From SZAS-79 sp964599095 (lineage in GTDB: Bacteria; Pseudomonadota; Gammaproteobacteria; Burkholderiales; SG8-39), in contig CAZREB010000019.1 in the NCBI GenBank assembly GCA_964599095.1, forward strand, positions 1 to 64,000: a DNA stretch of 64,000 nt, given 5' to 3'. This document shows, piece after piece, positions 33,709-43,289 of this stretch. How positions within the stretch are numbered: position 1 is the first letter of the stretch; each line of letters opens with the position of its first letter. The notes beneath the pieces were generated by a model. That model saw only the letters and a list, made by a program, of their open reading frames with translations. It was not told the DNA's origin and made no database searches. A program made the position numbers and the translations under genes.

Positions 33709-34908
33709 ATGATCAGTGCAGATGACAACAGGCAGCTCACCTCGGTCGGGCCCGGTACGCCGCTGGGCGAAGTGCTGCGGCGCTACTGGGTGCCGGTGGG
33801 GCTGTCGGCCGACGTCACCGACCATCCGCAGCTGGTGCGGATCTTCGGCGAAGACCTCGTGCTCTTCCGGACGAAGCAGGGCCAGGCGGGCCTGATGGAC
33901 GCGCGCTGCGCGCATCGCGGCGCATCGCTGGTCTACGGGTGGGTCGAGGAGGACGGCATCCGCTGCCGCTACCATGGCTGGCGCTATGCGGCGAACGGCC
34001 GGTGCACCGAGATTCCCGGTGAAACCGGCCGCGCCGAACCCGGCCGGCCGGCGGCCGAAACGCGTTTGCAGCAGAAAACCTACGAGACCCGCGAACTCGG
34101 CGGCCTGGTGTTCGCCTACATGGGCCCGCAGCCGGCGCCCGCGCTGCCGCGCCTCGACACGCTGGTGCGCACCGACGGCGTGCGCAAGGCGACGGTGGCG
34201 CGGATGATCGCGTGCAATTTCCTGCAGATCGTCGAGAACAGCATGGACCCGATGCACCTGCCCTTCGTCCACGGCGAGAGCATCAAGGTGTGGGCGGCGC
34301 TGCCGCAGTTCGAGATCGAGGACACCCCTTGGGGCCTCAAGCAGATCCAGTACCGGCCCGGCCCGACGCCGGCCGAGCGCTATGTCCGGGCGCTGGTCTA
34401 TTTCCTGCCCTTCAACCGCATGGTCGGCATCCCGGCGCCCGAGGACGATTTCAGCACGGCCACGACGACGCGCACGATCTGGGCGGTGCCGGTCGACGAC
34501 ACGCACACGATCGAGTTCGAGGTGCGGTTCCAGCCGTCCAAGGGCGACCGGCCGGTGGACTTCCGGTTCGAATCCACGCCGGCCGATTTCGAGCTCGAGC
34601 TCGAGCAGCCTTTCCAGCAATACCGCGTGCCGGCGGCCGGGCGCGTGTCCTACCCGAAGTTCTTCGGCGCGCAGGACCAGCTGATGCAGCTGAGCCAGGG
34701 CCCGATCGCGCCGCGCGAGCACGAGCACCTGCGCACCAGCGACCGCGGGGTCATCGCCGTCAGGAAAGCGCTTCGCCAGGCGATACAGGACGTGAAGGAC
34801 GGCAGGGATCCGCGCGGCGTGATGCGCGGCGAAGCCGGCGAGCGCGTCATCGCCGTCGACCTGGAGGACCACCTCGAGCCGGTCGATGCCTCCCTTGCAC
34901 CCGCTTGA
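33709..34908 (+). CDS. Rieske non-heme iron oxygenase, alpha subunit
   Basis: A 399-residue ring-hydroxylating or O-demethylating oxygenase of the phthalate dioxygenase/VanA group. The Rieske [2Fe-2S] ligands are Cys67 and His69 (CAHRGA) and Cys86 and His89 (CRYHGW). The mononuclear iron site is in NSMDPMHLPFVHG, with Asp180, His183 and His188. No ferredoxin or reductase gene is adjacent, so electrons must come from a reductase encoded elsewhere. It is followed after 18 bases by a VOC protein and then TRAP genes, forming a probable uptake-and-oxidation unit. Confidence 0.92.
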   Translation: MISADDNRQLTSVGPGTPLGEVLRRYWVPVGLSADVTDHPQLVRIFGEDLVLFRTKQGQAGLMDARCAHRGASLVYGWVEEDGIRCRYHGWRYAANGRCTEIPGETGRAEPGRPAAETRLQQKTYETRELGGLVFAYMGPQPAPALPRLDTLVRTDGVRKATVARMIACNFLQIVENSMDPMHLPFVHGESIKVWAALPQFEIEDTPWGLKQIQYRPGPTPAERYVRALVYFLPFNRMVGIPAPEDDFSTATTTRTIWAVPVDDTHTIEFEVRFQPSKGDRPVDFRFESTPADFELELEQPFQQYRVPAAGRVSYPKFFGAQDQLMQLSQGPIAPREHEHLRTSDRGVIAVRKALRQAIQDVKDGRDPRGVMRGEAGERVIAVDLEDHLEPVDASLAPA

Positions 34909-34926
34909 TGGATTGAGGAAACCCCG

Positions 34927-35295
34927 ATGCCAGTCACAGGACTAGACCACTACGCGCTGCTCACTTCGGACGTCGCGCGAACCACCCGCTTCTACACCGA
35001 GGTCGTCGGGCTCGAAGTCGGTTTCCGGCCGAAAATGACTTTCGAAGGCGTTTGGCTCTATGCCGGCGGCTACCCGATCGTCCACATCATCGAAGGCAAG
35101 CCGATCGCGACGAAGGAGACCGGGGCCGTCGATCACCTCGCGCTCAAGGCCGTCGGGAGCGTCGATGCCGCGCTGGACAAGATCAAGGCGCACGGTGTGG
35201 AGTACACGATGCGCGTCCTCGAACGAACCGGGGTCACGCAGGTCTTCTTTCGCGACCCGGACGGCGTCGGCGTCGAATTGAACTTCGCGCCCTGA
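34927..35295 (+). CDS. Single-module VOC protein
   Basis: A 122-residue glyoxalase-fold protein: GLDHYALLTSDVARTTRFYT at the start, HIIEGKPIATKETGAVDHLA in the middle and VFFRDPDGVGVELNFAP at the end. His in LDHYA, His in VDHLA and the final Glu are the usual metal ligands. It could be a lyase, isomerase or small dioxygenase acting after the Rieske enzyme. A 130-base gap follows before dctP. Confidence 0.86.
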   Translation: MPVTGLDHYALLTSDVARTTRFYTEVVGLEVGFRPKMTFEGVWLYAGGYPIVHIIEGKPIATKETGAVDHLALKAVGSVDAALDKIKAHGVEYTMRVLERTGVTQVFFRDPDGVGVELNFAP

Positions 35296-35425
35296 ACGGC
35301 AGGTAGTTGCACTGCACAAGCAATTCCGCTATGTAACGCGCCCGCCCGATCGGGGCCTGCGTTTATTGCGCTGCGAGTAGGCAAGAGGCACCATCTTCGC
35401 GACCCAACCAAGGAGCGGAAAGAAC

Positions 35426-36457
35426 ATGATCCGGTCGCGCACGCGCATTGCATTCCTTGCCACCCTTTGCTCGATCACCTTCGGGTGGCCGGCTGCCGCA
35501 ACCGCGGCGGACCTCAACGTCAAGGTGGCCGACCATTTCCCGCCGGGCCACGTGATCCCGGCGACGCTGCTGCGGCCGTGGATGTCGAAGGTCGAGGAGC
35601 TCACCGCGAAGAAGGTACGGTTCACGCACTTCCCGGCCCAGCAGCTCGTCAAGCAGAACGAGGCGCTGAGCGCGGTGCAGCGGCGCATCGTCGACATCGT
35701 GCTGATCAACCCGGGCCTCTTTCCGAGCGAGTTCCCGCTTACCGGCGTGAGCTTCCTGCCCAACGGGTACGACACCGTGGTCCACGGCGGCAAGGCCCTG
35801 CAGGAGCTTTTCAGGCAGCCGGCGGTGGTCGAGGAATTCCGCAAGGCCGGCCTGCGCGTGCTGCTGGTCGAGCCGCTGGACGCCTACGAGGCCCTCACCA
35901 ACCGCCCGGTCGACCGGCCCGCCGACCTCAAGGGACTGAAGATCCGTGCCGCCGGCGAAGGCCAGCTGGCCGCCACCCGGGCGCTCGGTGCGACACCGGC
36001 CACGATCGCAGCCCCGGAGATGTACACCGGCGTCCAGCGCGGCACGATCGACGGCGTGCTGTTCGGCTACAGCATCTCGAAGTCCTACAAGCTCGACGAA
36101 GTCGCGAAGTTCGGCACGCTGGGCGCGAACATCGCGTATGCACACGTGCTTTACTGCGTCACGGAAGCGTCGTGGAACTCGTGGCCCGCCGACGTGCAGG
36201 CGGCGATGACGAAGGCGGCATCCGGCGTCATGCCGAAAGCCTGGCAGGACCTCGACAAGTCGACCACCGACGTGATCGCGGCCTTCCAGAAATCCGGGGT
36301 CAGGATCACCGACGTGCGCAAGAACGGCACCGCGAAGGAATGGCAGGACCTGCTGAAGCCGGTCAACCAGCAGTGGGCCGAATCGATGAAGGCCAAGGGC
36401 CTGCCGGGTCCCGAAGTGCTCGCGGCGTGGGAGAAAGCGCTGGCAGCCGCCCGCTGA
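35426..36457 (+). CDS. dctP: TRAP transporter substrate-binding protein DctP
   Basis: A 343-residue receptor with ATG 35426 behind GGAGCGG. The signal peptide runs to about residue 30 (PAAATAADLN). Features: VADHFPPGHVIPATLLRPWM, VRFTHFPAQQLVKQ, DLKGLKIRAAGEGQLAATRA and GVQRGTIDGVLFGYS. The arginine in LKIRA is the expected carboxylate clamp. Its stop TGA shares a base with the dctQ start. Similarity to the DctP at 18610 is low, so a different acid is likely. Confidence 0.92.
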   Translation: MIRSRTRIAFLATLCSITFGWPAAATAADLNVKVADHFPPGHVIPATLLRPWMSKVEELTAKKVRFTHFPAQQLVKQNEALSAVQRRIVDIVLINPGLFPSEFPLTGVSFLPNGYDTVVHGGKALQELFRQPAVVEEFRKAGLRVLLVEPLDAYEALTNRPVDRPADLKGLKIRAAGEGQLAATRALGATPATIAAPEMYTGVQRGTIDGVLFGYSISKSYKLDEVAKFGTLGANIAYAHVLYCVTEASWNSWPADVQAAMTKAASGVMPKAWQDLDKSTTDVIAAFQKSGVRITDVRKNGTAKEWQDLLKPVNQQWAESMKAKGLPGPEVLAAWEKALAAAR

Positions 36458-36972
36458 TGCTCGGGCTGGTCGACCGCCTGTGCCGCTGGGCAACCGCGGC
36501 GGCAATCGCGGGCATGGTGGTCCTGGTGGTGGCCGATGCGATCGGCCGCACGATCCGCATGCCGGTCCCCGGCGCCGTGGAGGTCACCGAGGAATACCTG
36601 ATGGTCGCCATCGTGTTCCTCGCGATGGGCTTCACGCACGCCGAAGGCCGCCACATCCGGATCGAGCTGTTCGAGCGCTGGATCCCGTGGCTGGCCAGCG
36701 CGGCCGTCAGGATCGGCATCGAGGCGGTTTCGCTCGTCTATTTCGCGCTGATCGCCTGGCAGGGCCTGGACAATGCGCGCAGCGCCTTTGCGATAGACAA
36801 GCGCTCCACCAGCGAGCTCAACTACCCGGTCGGCCCGGCCTACTCGCTGGTGGTCATCGGCAGCGTGGTCATGTGCCTCTGGCTGGTGCGTGACATCATC
36901 ATGCTGGCCCGCGGGAAGCCGATCAGGCGGGCGCACGACGCCACGGACTCGTCGGCCAGGCCGCAGGAATGA
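36457..36972 (+). CDS. dctQ: TRAP transporter small membrane subunit DctQ
   Basis: A 171-residue inner-membrane protein. ATG 36457 overlaps the preceding stop (TGATG). Four hydrophobic segments (about 10-32, 45-62, 86-108 and 127-150) and the loop MPVPGAVEVTEEYLMVAIVF fit DctQ. The C-terminal tail is polar and cytoplasmic. Its stop overlaps the dctM ATG by four bases. Confidence 0.9.
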   Translation: MLGLVDRLCRWATAAAIAGMVVLVVADAIGRTIRMPVPGAVEVTEEYLMVAIVFLAMGFTHAEGRHIRIELFERWIPWLASAAVRIGIEAVSLVYFALIAWQGLDNARSAFAIDKRSTSELNYPVGPAYSLVVIGSVVMCLWLVRDIIMLARGKPIRRAHDATDSSARPQE

Positions 36973-38270
36973 GCGCCACCCTGACGACGGCGATCCCGCT
37001 CGCGCTCCTCGTCCTGTTCTTCATCGCCGGCATGCCGATCGGCATCGCCCTCGGCGTGGCCGGCGTGCTCGGCATCTACCTTTCCGGCGGCACCGATGCC
37101 GTGCTGGGCCTGCTGACGCTCGCGCCGTACGGCACGTCGGCAAGCTTCCTGCTGACCGCAGTGCCGATGTTCGTGCTGATGGCGGAGTTCTGCACCCGCG
37201 GCGGCATCGCGCGCGACCTCTATCACGCCGCCTACCGGTGGATGGGGCACTGGCCGGGCGGCCTCGCGATGGCGACGGTGATGTCGTCCGCACTCATGGG
37301 CGCGATGTCGGGGGCCAGCACCGCGTCGGCCGCCGCGATCACCGGCGCGAGCATGCCGGAGATGAAGCGCTACGGATACGACGCATCGTTCTCCACCGGC
37401 ACGCTCGCCATCGGCGGAACGCTCGCGATCATGATCCCGCCGAGCATCCCGATGGTGGTGTACGGCGTACTGACCGAGACCTCGATCGGCCAGATGTTCA
37501 TCGCGGGGATCGTCCCCGGCATCCTCACCGCGCTGCTCTACATGGGCGTGGTCTGGGCCTGGGTGCGGATCGACCCGGCGGTCGCGCCGAAGATCCGGCC
37601 CTTCGGATGGAATGAGCGGTTCGCATCGCTCAAGCCCGTCTGGGCCACGGTGGCGCTGGTCACGCTGCTGATCGGCGGCATGTACGTGGGCCTGTTCACG
37701 GCAACCGAAGCCGGCGCGGTCGGTGCGGCCGGCGCTTTCGTCATCACCGTGTCGATGGGCCGGCTGAAGCCGAAAGACATCCTGCCTGCGCTCTACAATA
37801 CCGGCATGACGACCGCGATGATCATGGTGATCGTGATCGGCGCGCATTTCTTCGCCTATTTCCTGACCATCGACGGCGTCACGCAGGCCGTCAGCAGCGC
37901 CCTGGCCGCCTCGCCGCTCGGCCCGATGGGCACTATGGTGCTGATCATCCTGCCGATCTACATCGTGCTCGGCATGTTCATGGACAACGTGCCGATCCTG
38001 CTGCTGACGCTGCCGGTCGTGTTCCCGGCCGTCGTCGCGATGGGGTTCGACCCGATCTGGTTCGGCGTGATCGTGATCGTCATGGGCGAAATCGGCCTCG
38101 TGACGCCGCCGGTCGGGCTCACGGTCTTCGTCGTCAGTTCGGTGGCCAAGGTGCCGCTGGACAAGGTGTTCCGGGGCGCGGCGCCCTTCCTCGCCGCGGA
38201 GGCTGTCATGATCGGCCTCCTCATTGCTTTTCCCGGGATCGCGACTTTCCTGCCAAAACTGATGAAATGA
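36969..38270 (+). CDS. dctM: TRAP transporter large permease subunit DctM
   Basis: A 433-residue permease with about twelve hydrophobic segments. Signatures: VPMFVLMAEFCTRGGIARDL, MGAMSGASTASAAAITGASM, IGGTLAIMIPPSIPMVVYG and LGMFMDNVPILLLTLPVVFP, followed by IGLVTPPVGLTVFVVSS. Thirteen bases separate its stop from the UGSC selenoprotein gene, whose ribosome site lies at this gene's end. The transporter and selenoprotein are therefore very probably in one transcript. Confidence 0.94.
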   Translation: MSATLTTAIPLALLVLFFIAGMPIGIALGVAGVLGIYLSGGTDAVLGLLTLAPYGTSASFLLTAVPMFVLMAEFCTRGGIARDLYHAAYRWMGHWPGGLAMATVMSSALMGAMSGASTASAAAITGASMPEMKRYGYDASFSTGTLAIGGTLAIMIPPSIPMVVYGVLTETSIGQMFIAGIVPGILTALLYMGVVWAWVRIDPAVAPKIRPFGWNERFASLKPVWATVALVTLLIGGMYVGLFTATEAGAVGAAGAFVITVSMGRLKPKDILPALYNTGMTTAMIMVIVIGAHFFAYFLTIDGVTQAVSSALAASPLGPMGTMVLIILPIYIVLGMFMDNVPILLLTLPVVFPAVVAMGFDPIWFGVIVIVMGEIGLVTPPVGLTVFVVSSVAKVPLDKVFRGAAPFLAAEAVMIGLLIAFPGIATFLPKLMK

Positions 38271-38283
38271 AGGAGACCCTGCC

Positions 38284-38817
38284 ATGCAAATCCTCGATCC
38301 AGTCGCACCGCCGCCGGCCGAAGTGTCGGGCATGCCCGAGCGCCGGGCGACGCTCGATGGCCTGACCGTCGCCGTGCTGACCAACAAGTGGGTCAGCATG
38401 GACGTGATCTCGAACCGCCTCGCCGAGCGCCTCAAGGCCGACCACAAGGTCGCCGACGTGATGATCGAGCCGGTGCCGCTGAACGGCGGCGCGCCGGCCG
38501 ACGTGCTCGCACGCGTGCTCGAACGCGCCGACCTCGCCGTGGTGGGCATGGCCAACTGAGGGTCGTGCACGGCGTGGAGTGTCCACGACCAAATCGCACT
38601 GATCCGCGGCGGCGTGCCGGCCATCGTGGTCGTCACCGAGCGCTTCGTGAACCTCGCGAAGTCGACGAGCATGACGCAGGGCGTGCCGACCGCCCCGATG
38701 GTGATCCTGCCGCGCAGCGAAGCCGTCGAGTACGCCGGCCCCGAGGCCATGGAGAAGGCGGCCGAGACGACGCTGCGCGGATTCCTCGACTGCTTCCTTG
38801 AAACCGCCGCCCCATGA
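38284..38817 (+). CDS. UGSC-family selenoprotein (in-frame TGA = Sec92)
   Basis: A 177-residue protein if TGA 38557-38559 is read as selenocysteine. AAGGAG precedes ATG 38284. Before the TGA the frame ends in RADLAVVGMAN; after it comes GSCTAWSVHDQIALIRGGVP and 65 further residues to TGA 38815-38817, which overlaps the ATG of the companion gene (ATGA). A second UGSC gene at 54367 has its TGA at the equivalent place and nearly the same length. UGSC proteins are known from selenoproteome surveys; the U-x-x-C-T core also resembles GrdB of glycine reductase. The enzymatic role is unknown. Ordinary gene callers would split it in two. Confidence 0.88.
38561..38590 (+). promoter_or_regulatory. Candidate bacterial SECIS hairpin after the first UGA
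   Basis: Just after the UGA, CGTGGA (38573-38578), loop GTG and TCCACG (38582-38587) form a perfect six-pair stem. The loop starts 19 bases after the UGA and begins with G. An alternative outer stem pairs GGTCGTG (38561-38567) with CACGACC (38584-38590). The position fits the usual location of SECIS elements for SelB. Confidence 0.5.
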
Positions 38818-39860
38818 ACGCACCTGCCAAAGCCGCCGTCCTCGAGGTCCCGGACGACCCCGAGCAACTTTTCGAGTATGCAATCGAGCACGGCTGGTCC
38901 GACGGCCTGCCGATCATTCCGCCGACGCCCGAGCGCGTCGCGCGCATGATGGCGTCGGTGTCCCGCGCGCCGGACGAAGTGGTGTCGCTGTTGAATCCGC
39001 GCCAAGGCGAAGCCACCGTCGAGCGCGTCGCCGTCAGCGCGGTGATGGCCGGCTGCGCGCCGGTGCATTTCCCTGTCGTGCTGGCCGCGGTCGAGGCCGT
39101 GGCCGACAAGGCCTTCAACCTGCACGGCATCCAGGCGACGACCAACCCGGTCGGGCCGCTGATCATCATCAACGGCCCGATCCGGCACGCCGCAGGCGTC
39201 AACTGCGGCCGCAATGCGCTCGGGCCGGGCTGCCGCGCCAATGCCACCATCGGCCGCGCGCTGCGCCTGTGCCTGATCAACATCGGCGGCGGCATCCCGG
39301 GCGAGACCGACAAGGCGATCCTCGGCATGCCCGGCAAGTACACCTTCTGCCTGGGCGAATACGAGGAAGAGAGCCCGTGGGAGCCGCTGCACGTGTCGCG
39401 CGGGCTGAAGAAGGAAGACAGCGCGGTCACGGTGGCGTCGGTGCAGGGCACCAATAACGTCGTGATCCTGTCGGGCAACGGCGAGGATGCCCTGATGCTG
39501 GTGGCCGACGCGATGATGACCATGGGCAACAACAACGTGGTCTCCGGCAACGGCAACCCGGTGGTGTTCTTCTCGCCGGGGCATGCGCGCCTGCTGCACG
39601 ACCAGGGCTTCAAGACGCGGCGCTCGGTGCAGGAGTTCCTGTTCGAGCATGCGCGCATCCCGGTCGACAGGTTCCCGAAGCGCGAGATCCTGCCGAGCAA
39701 GCCGATGTCGATCCGCACCGTGATCGACGGCAAGGTCTGTGCGATCCACGAGCCGGACGACCTGCTCGTGGTCGTGGCCGGCGGCCCGGAGCCCTACCAC
39801 ATCACCTATTGCGCGAGTATCGGCAACTCTATTGCGCCGACGGTGAAGATCACCGCCTAG
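38814..39860 (+). CDS. Conserved companion of UGSC selenoprotein, unknown function
   Basis: A 348-residue cytoplasmic-looking protein whose ATG overlaps the selenoprotein stop by four bases. It has a paralogue at 53278, next to the other UGSC gene. Shared blocks include GWSDGLPIIPPTPERV, SAVMAGCAPVHFPVVLAA (conserved Cys), QATTNPVGPLIIINGPI, CRANATIGRALRLCLINIGG and PWEPLHVSRG. Several cysteines near GCAPV and FCLGEYEE could serve redox chemistry with selenocysteine. No named domain is recognised. Tight coupling at both loci argues that the two proteins form a complex or consecutive enzymes. Confidence 0.85.
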   Translation: MNAPAKAAVLEVPDDPEQLFEYAIEHGWSDGLPIIPPTPERVARMMASVSRAPDEVVSLLNPRQGEATVERVAVSAVMAGCAPVHFPVVLAAVEAVADKAFNLHGIQATTNPVGPLIIINGPIRHAAGVNCGRNALGPGCRANATIGRALRLCLINIGGGIPGETDKAILGMPGKYTFCLGEYEEESPWEPLHVSRGLKKEDSAVTVASVQGTNNVVILSGNGEDALMLVADAMMTMGNNNVVSGNGNPVVFFSPGHARLLHDQGFKTRRSVQEFLFEHARIPVDRFPKREILPSKPMSIRTVIDGKVCAIHEPDDLLVVVAGGPEPYHITYCASIGNSIAPTVKITA

Positions 39861-39948
39861 CCCCACTCATCGGCGCGAGTGCGACACCCGCGGATCGATC
39901 ACGCCGCGGCGGCGTCGGCGTTCCGCACATCCGGTTTTCGGTCGGGGG

Positions 39949-40530
39949 CTACTTGCAGTTCTTCGTGCAGCCGGTGGTCCTCACGTCCGGGCGCGGATCC
40001 GGCACGAATCCGTCGCGGTTCGGCATTTTCAGCGCAGTCAGTGTTCCCGCATCGATCTTTGCGCCCGCCGGAACGAGGTCGTTCAGGAACAGCACATATC
40101 CGGCGACCGCATAGACATCTTCGTTCGAGAGCGATTGGGGCGCGTTCAGCGGCATGGCACGGCGGATATAGTCGAACAACGTGGTCGCATAGGGCCAATA
40201 ACTGCCCACGGTGAACACCGGCTTCGCGGTGCCCAGCGTTCCGCGTCCGCCGGCGAGACGGTCGCCGGCGCCGCCCTCGCCTTTGAGGCCATGACAAGCC
40301 GCGCATTGGGCTTCGTAAACTTCCCGCCCGCGCGCCACCGTGCCGCTCCCCGACGGCAGGTTCTTGCCGTCGGGCGCGACGTCGATGTTCCACGCGGCAA
40401 TCTCCGAGGGCGTAGCCACGCGGCCGAGGTTGTATCGGGACTGCGCCTCGACCGGTGAGGCCCAAAGACCGGCGACCGCCAGGGCGCAAAACAGCCCGAA
40501 GAAATTGCGCATCGGGTCAATTGTTCGCAT
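39949..40530 (-). CDS. soxD: SoxD-type c-type cytochrome
   Basis: A 193-residue periplasmic cytochrome. ATG 40530 has GAGGT just upstream; ATG 40512 is an alternative. The signal peptide ends SPVEAQSRY. The heme site is CAACH at 76-80; downstream, SYWPYATTLFDYIRRAMPLN contains the likely distal methionine. The opening PSEIAAWNIDVAPDGKNLPS is characteristic of SoxD. It takes electrons from SoxC, the overlapping upstream gene, during sulfane sulfur oxidation. Full-length SoxD often has a second heme domain, absent here. Confidence 0.88.
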   Translation of the reverse strand: MRTIDPMRNFFGLFCALAVAGLWASPVEAQSRYNLGRVATPSEIAAWNIDVAPDGKNLPSGSGTVARGREVYEAQCAACHGLKGEGGAGDRLAGGRGTLGTAKPVFTVGSYWPYATTLFDYIRRAMPLNAPQSLSNEDVYAVAGYVLFLNDLVPAGAKIDAGTLTALKMPNRDGFVPDPRPDVRTTGCTKNCK

Positions 40531-41845
40531 TGGTGACCTCGCCGCTCGTCGCGATGCGCCAGGGCTGCACGGCGTTGTTGTGGTAGAACGCATTCTCGCC
40601 GCGCACCGCGAGCAGTTCCGGAAAAGTCGGCTGGACATAGCCGGTTTCATCGGTCGCGCGGCTCTGGATGACCGCAGCCTGCCCCTCCCATTTCCACGGA
40701 AGACGAAACCGGGTGAGAGATTTTGACAGGACCGGGTCCTGCAGCGCGGCCTCACCCCAGCTCGCACCGCCGTCGACCGAAACTTCAACCTTCGTGATTT
40801 TCCCGTGCCCGCTCCAGGCGATGCCGGTTATCTCGACGAAGCCCGGCGAAGCGATTCGCTGGCCGCCGGAAGGCCGCGTGATGATCGACTTGGCTTCCAT
40901 GTAGAACGTGAATTGCCTCGACTTGCCATCGGGCATCGGGTCGGTGTACTTGGAGGTCTCCTCGCGCGTATGAGCGGGCGAATCCACCACCTTGAGGCGC
41001 CGCAGCCACTTGACGCTCATGTTGCCTTCGAACCCGGGCAGGAACAGCCGCAGCGGATAGCCCTGCTCGGGCCGCAGCCGCTCGCCGTTCTGGCTGTACA
41101 CGACCAGCGCGTCGTCCAGGCATTTTTCGATCGGGATGCTGCGCGTCATGGCCGCGGCGTCCGCGCCTTCGGCAACCACCCACTTCGCCGAACTCTCGAG
41201 GCCCGCTTCTTCGAGCAATGTCTTCAACGGGACGCCGGTCCATTCGCCGCAGCTGACCAGTCCGACCAGGTCGGAAGCCGTCTTTCCATACGGCTTGCGG
41301 TAGATAGGGTTGCCCGAGCATTCGAGAAAGTGAATTTTCGAAACCGAAGGAAAGCGCCGCAGCTCATCGACCGTGAAGAGGAGCGGCCTGCGTACCAGCC
41401 CATGCAGCATCAGGCGATGCGTCGCCGGGTCGATATCCGGCACCCCGCCATGGTGGCGTTCGTAAAACAGTCCGCTCGGGGTGATGATTCCATCGAGTTC
41501 CTGGATCGGCGTCCGGGTGACCTGGGAGGCGTTGTAGGCTTTTGCGGAAGATACGTTGCGGATGACCTTCTTCTCGAACGGCGAGGGCGATCCATACAGC
41601 CGGGCGCCGCCGATCGGCGTGCCGGGGGATTTCATGGAATCGGGAATCGCGGGCGGCGATGCGGCCGCGGTGCTCTGACCCAAAGCTGCATTCGTCCCCG
41701 CGGCGCCAGCCGCGCCAAGCAGCAGACCGGAATTGCGCAGGAACCGGCGGCGAGACGATTGCGATGGCGTGGAGTCGGACTCCGGCTGCGGCCCGTTCGC
41801 GCCGGCGGCTTCCTCAGGGATGAAGGCCTTGCTTTTCCTGCGCAT
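40517..41845 (-). CDS. soxC: SoxC, molybdenum sulfane dehydrogenase subunit
   Basis: A 442-residue sulfite-oxidase-family enzyme exported by the Tat pathway (SRRRFLRNSG at 31-40). The molybdenum cysteine is Cys176 in IHFLECSGNP. SoxC-like blocks: MLHGLVRRPLLFTVDELRRF, VSCGEWTGVPLKTLLEEAGL, VVYSQNGERLRPEQGYPLRL and NMSVKWLRRLKVV. With SoxD it oxidises the sulfane sulfur held on SoxY. No soxXYZAB genes are in the window, so they must be elsewhere or the pair has another role. The start of soxD overlaps its end. Confidence 0.88.
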   Translation of the reverse strand: MRRKSKAFIPEEAAGANGPQPESDSTPSQSSRRRFLRNSGLLLGAAGAAGTNAALGQSTAAASPPAIPDSMKSPGTPIGGARLYGSPSPFEKKVIRNVSSAKAYNASQVTRTPIQELDGIITPSGLFYERHHGGVPDIDPATHRLMLHGLVRRPLLFTVDELRRFPSVSKIHFLECSGNPIYRKPYGKTASDLVGLVSCGEWTGVPLKTLLEEAGLESSAKWVVAEGADAAAMTRSIPIEKCLDDALVVYSQNGERLRPEQGYPLRLFLPGFEGNMSVKWLRRLKVVDSPAHTREETSKYTDPMPDGKSRQFTFYMEAKSIITRPSGGQRIASPGFVEITGIAWSGHGKITKVEVSVDGGASWGEAALQDPVLSKSLTRFRLPWKWEGQAAVIQSRATDETGYVQPTFPELLAVRGENAFYHNNAVQPWRIATSGEVTNANN

Positions 41846-42058
41846 GATTTTCTTGTCTCCTCGATGATGGGACCGATCCCGGACCGGTGCCTCGGCGCCT
41901 CAGGCCGGCAACATCACGCCCTCAGGCTGCCGGATTGTGCGATTCCGATGCTTCCAGGGTCAATGAACCCGCGCGAAACAGTCCAGAAAGCGTCCGGCGC
42001 GCGCAGGTTCGCTGAAGCGCTCGTCCTCGCGCCTGCCGGACTGTAGACTCCGACGGTC

Positions 42059-43258
<1,200 letters not shown>

Positions 43259-43289
43259 CGCCCGACCGACCAAGAAAGTGGAGAACCGA

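Noticed and set aside
38284..38817. Reading the first UGSC gene as a frame-broken pseudogene with a premature TGA
   Set aside because: The sequence after the TGA keeps good coding quality, ends at a stop coupled to the next start, and the same TGA-GSC arrangement recurs at 54367.
36840..39866. A 1008-codon open frame on the minus strand across dctM, the selenoprotein and companion genes
   Set aside because: It is a GC-rich antisense shadow with low-complexity His/Arg/Asp composition, no domain, and it conflicts with a clear operon on the plus strand.
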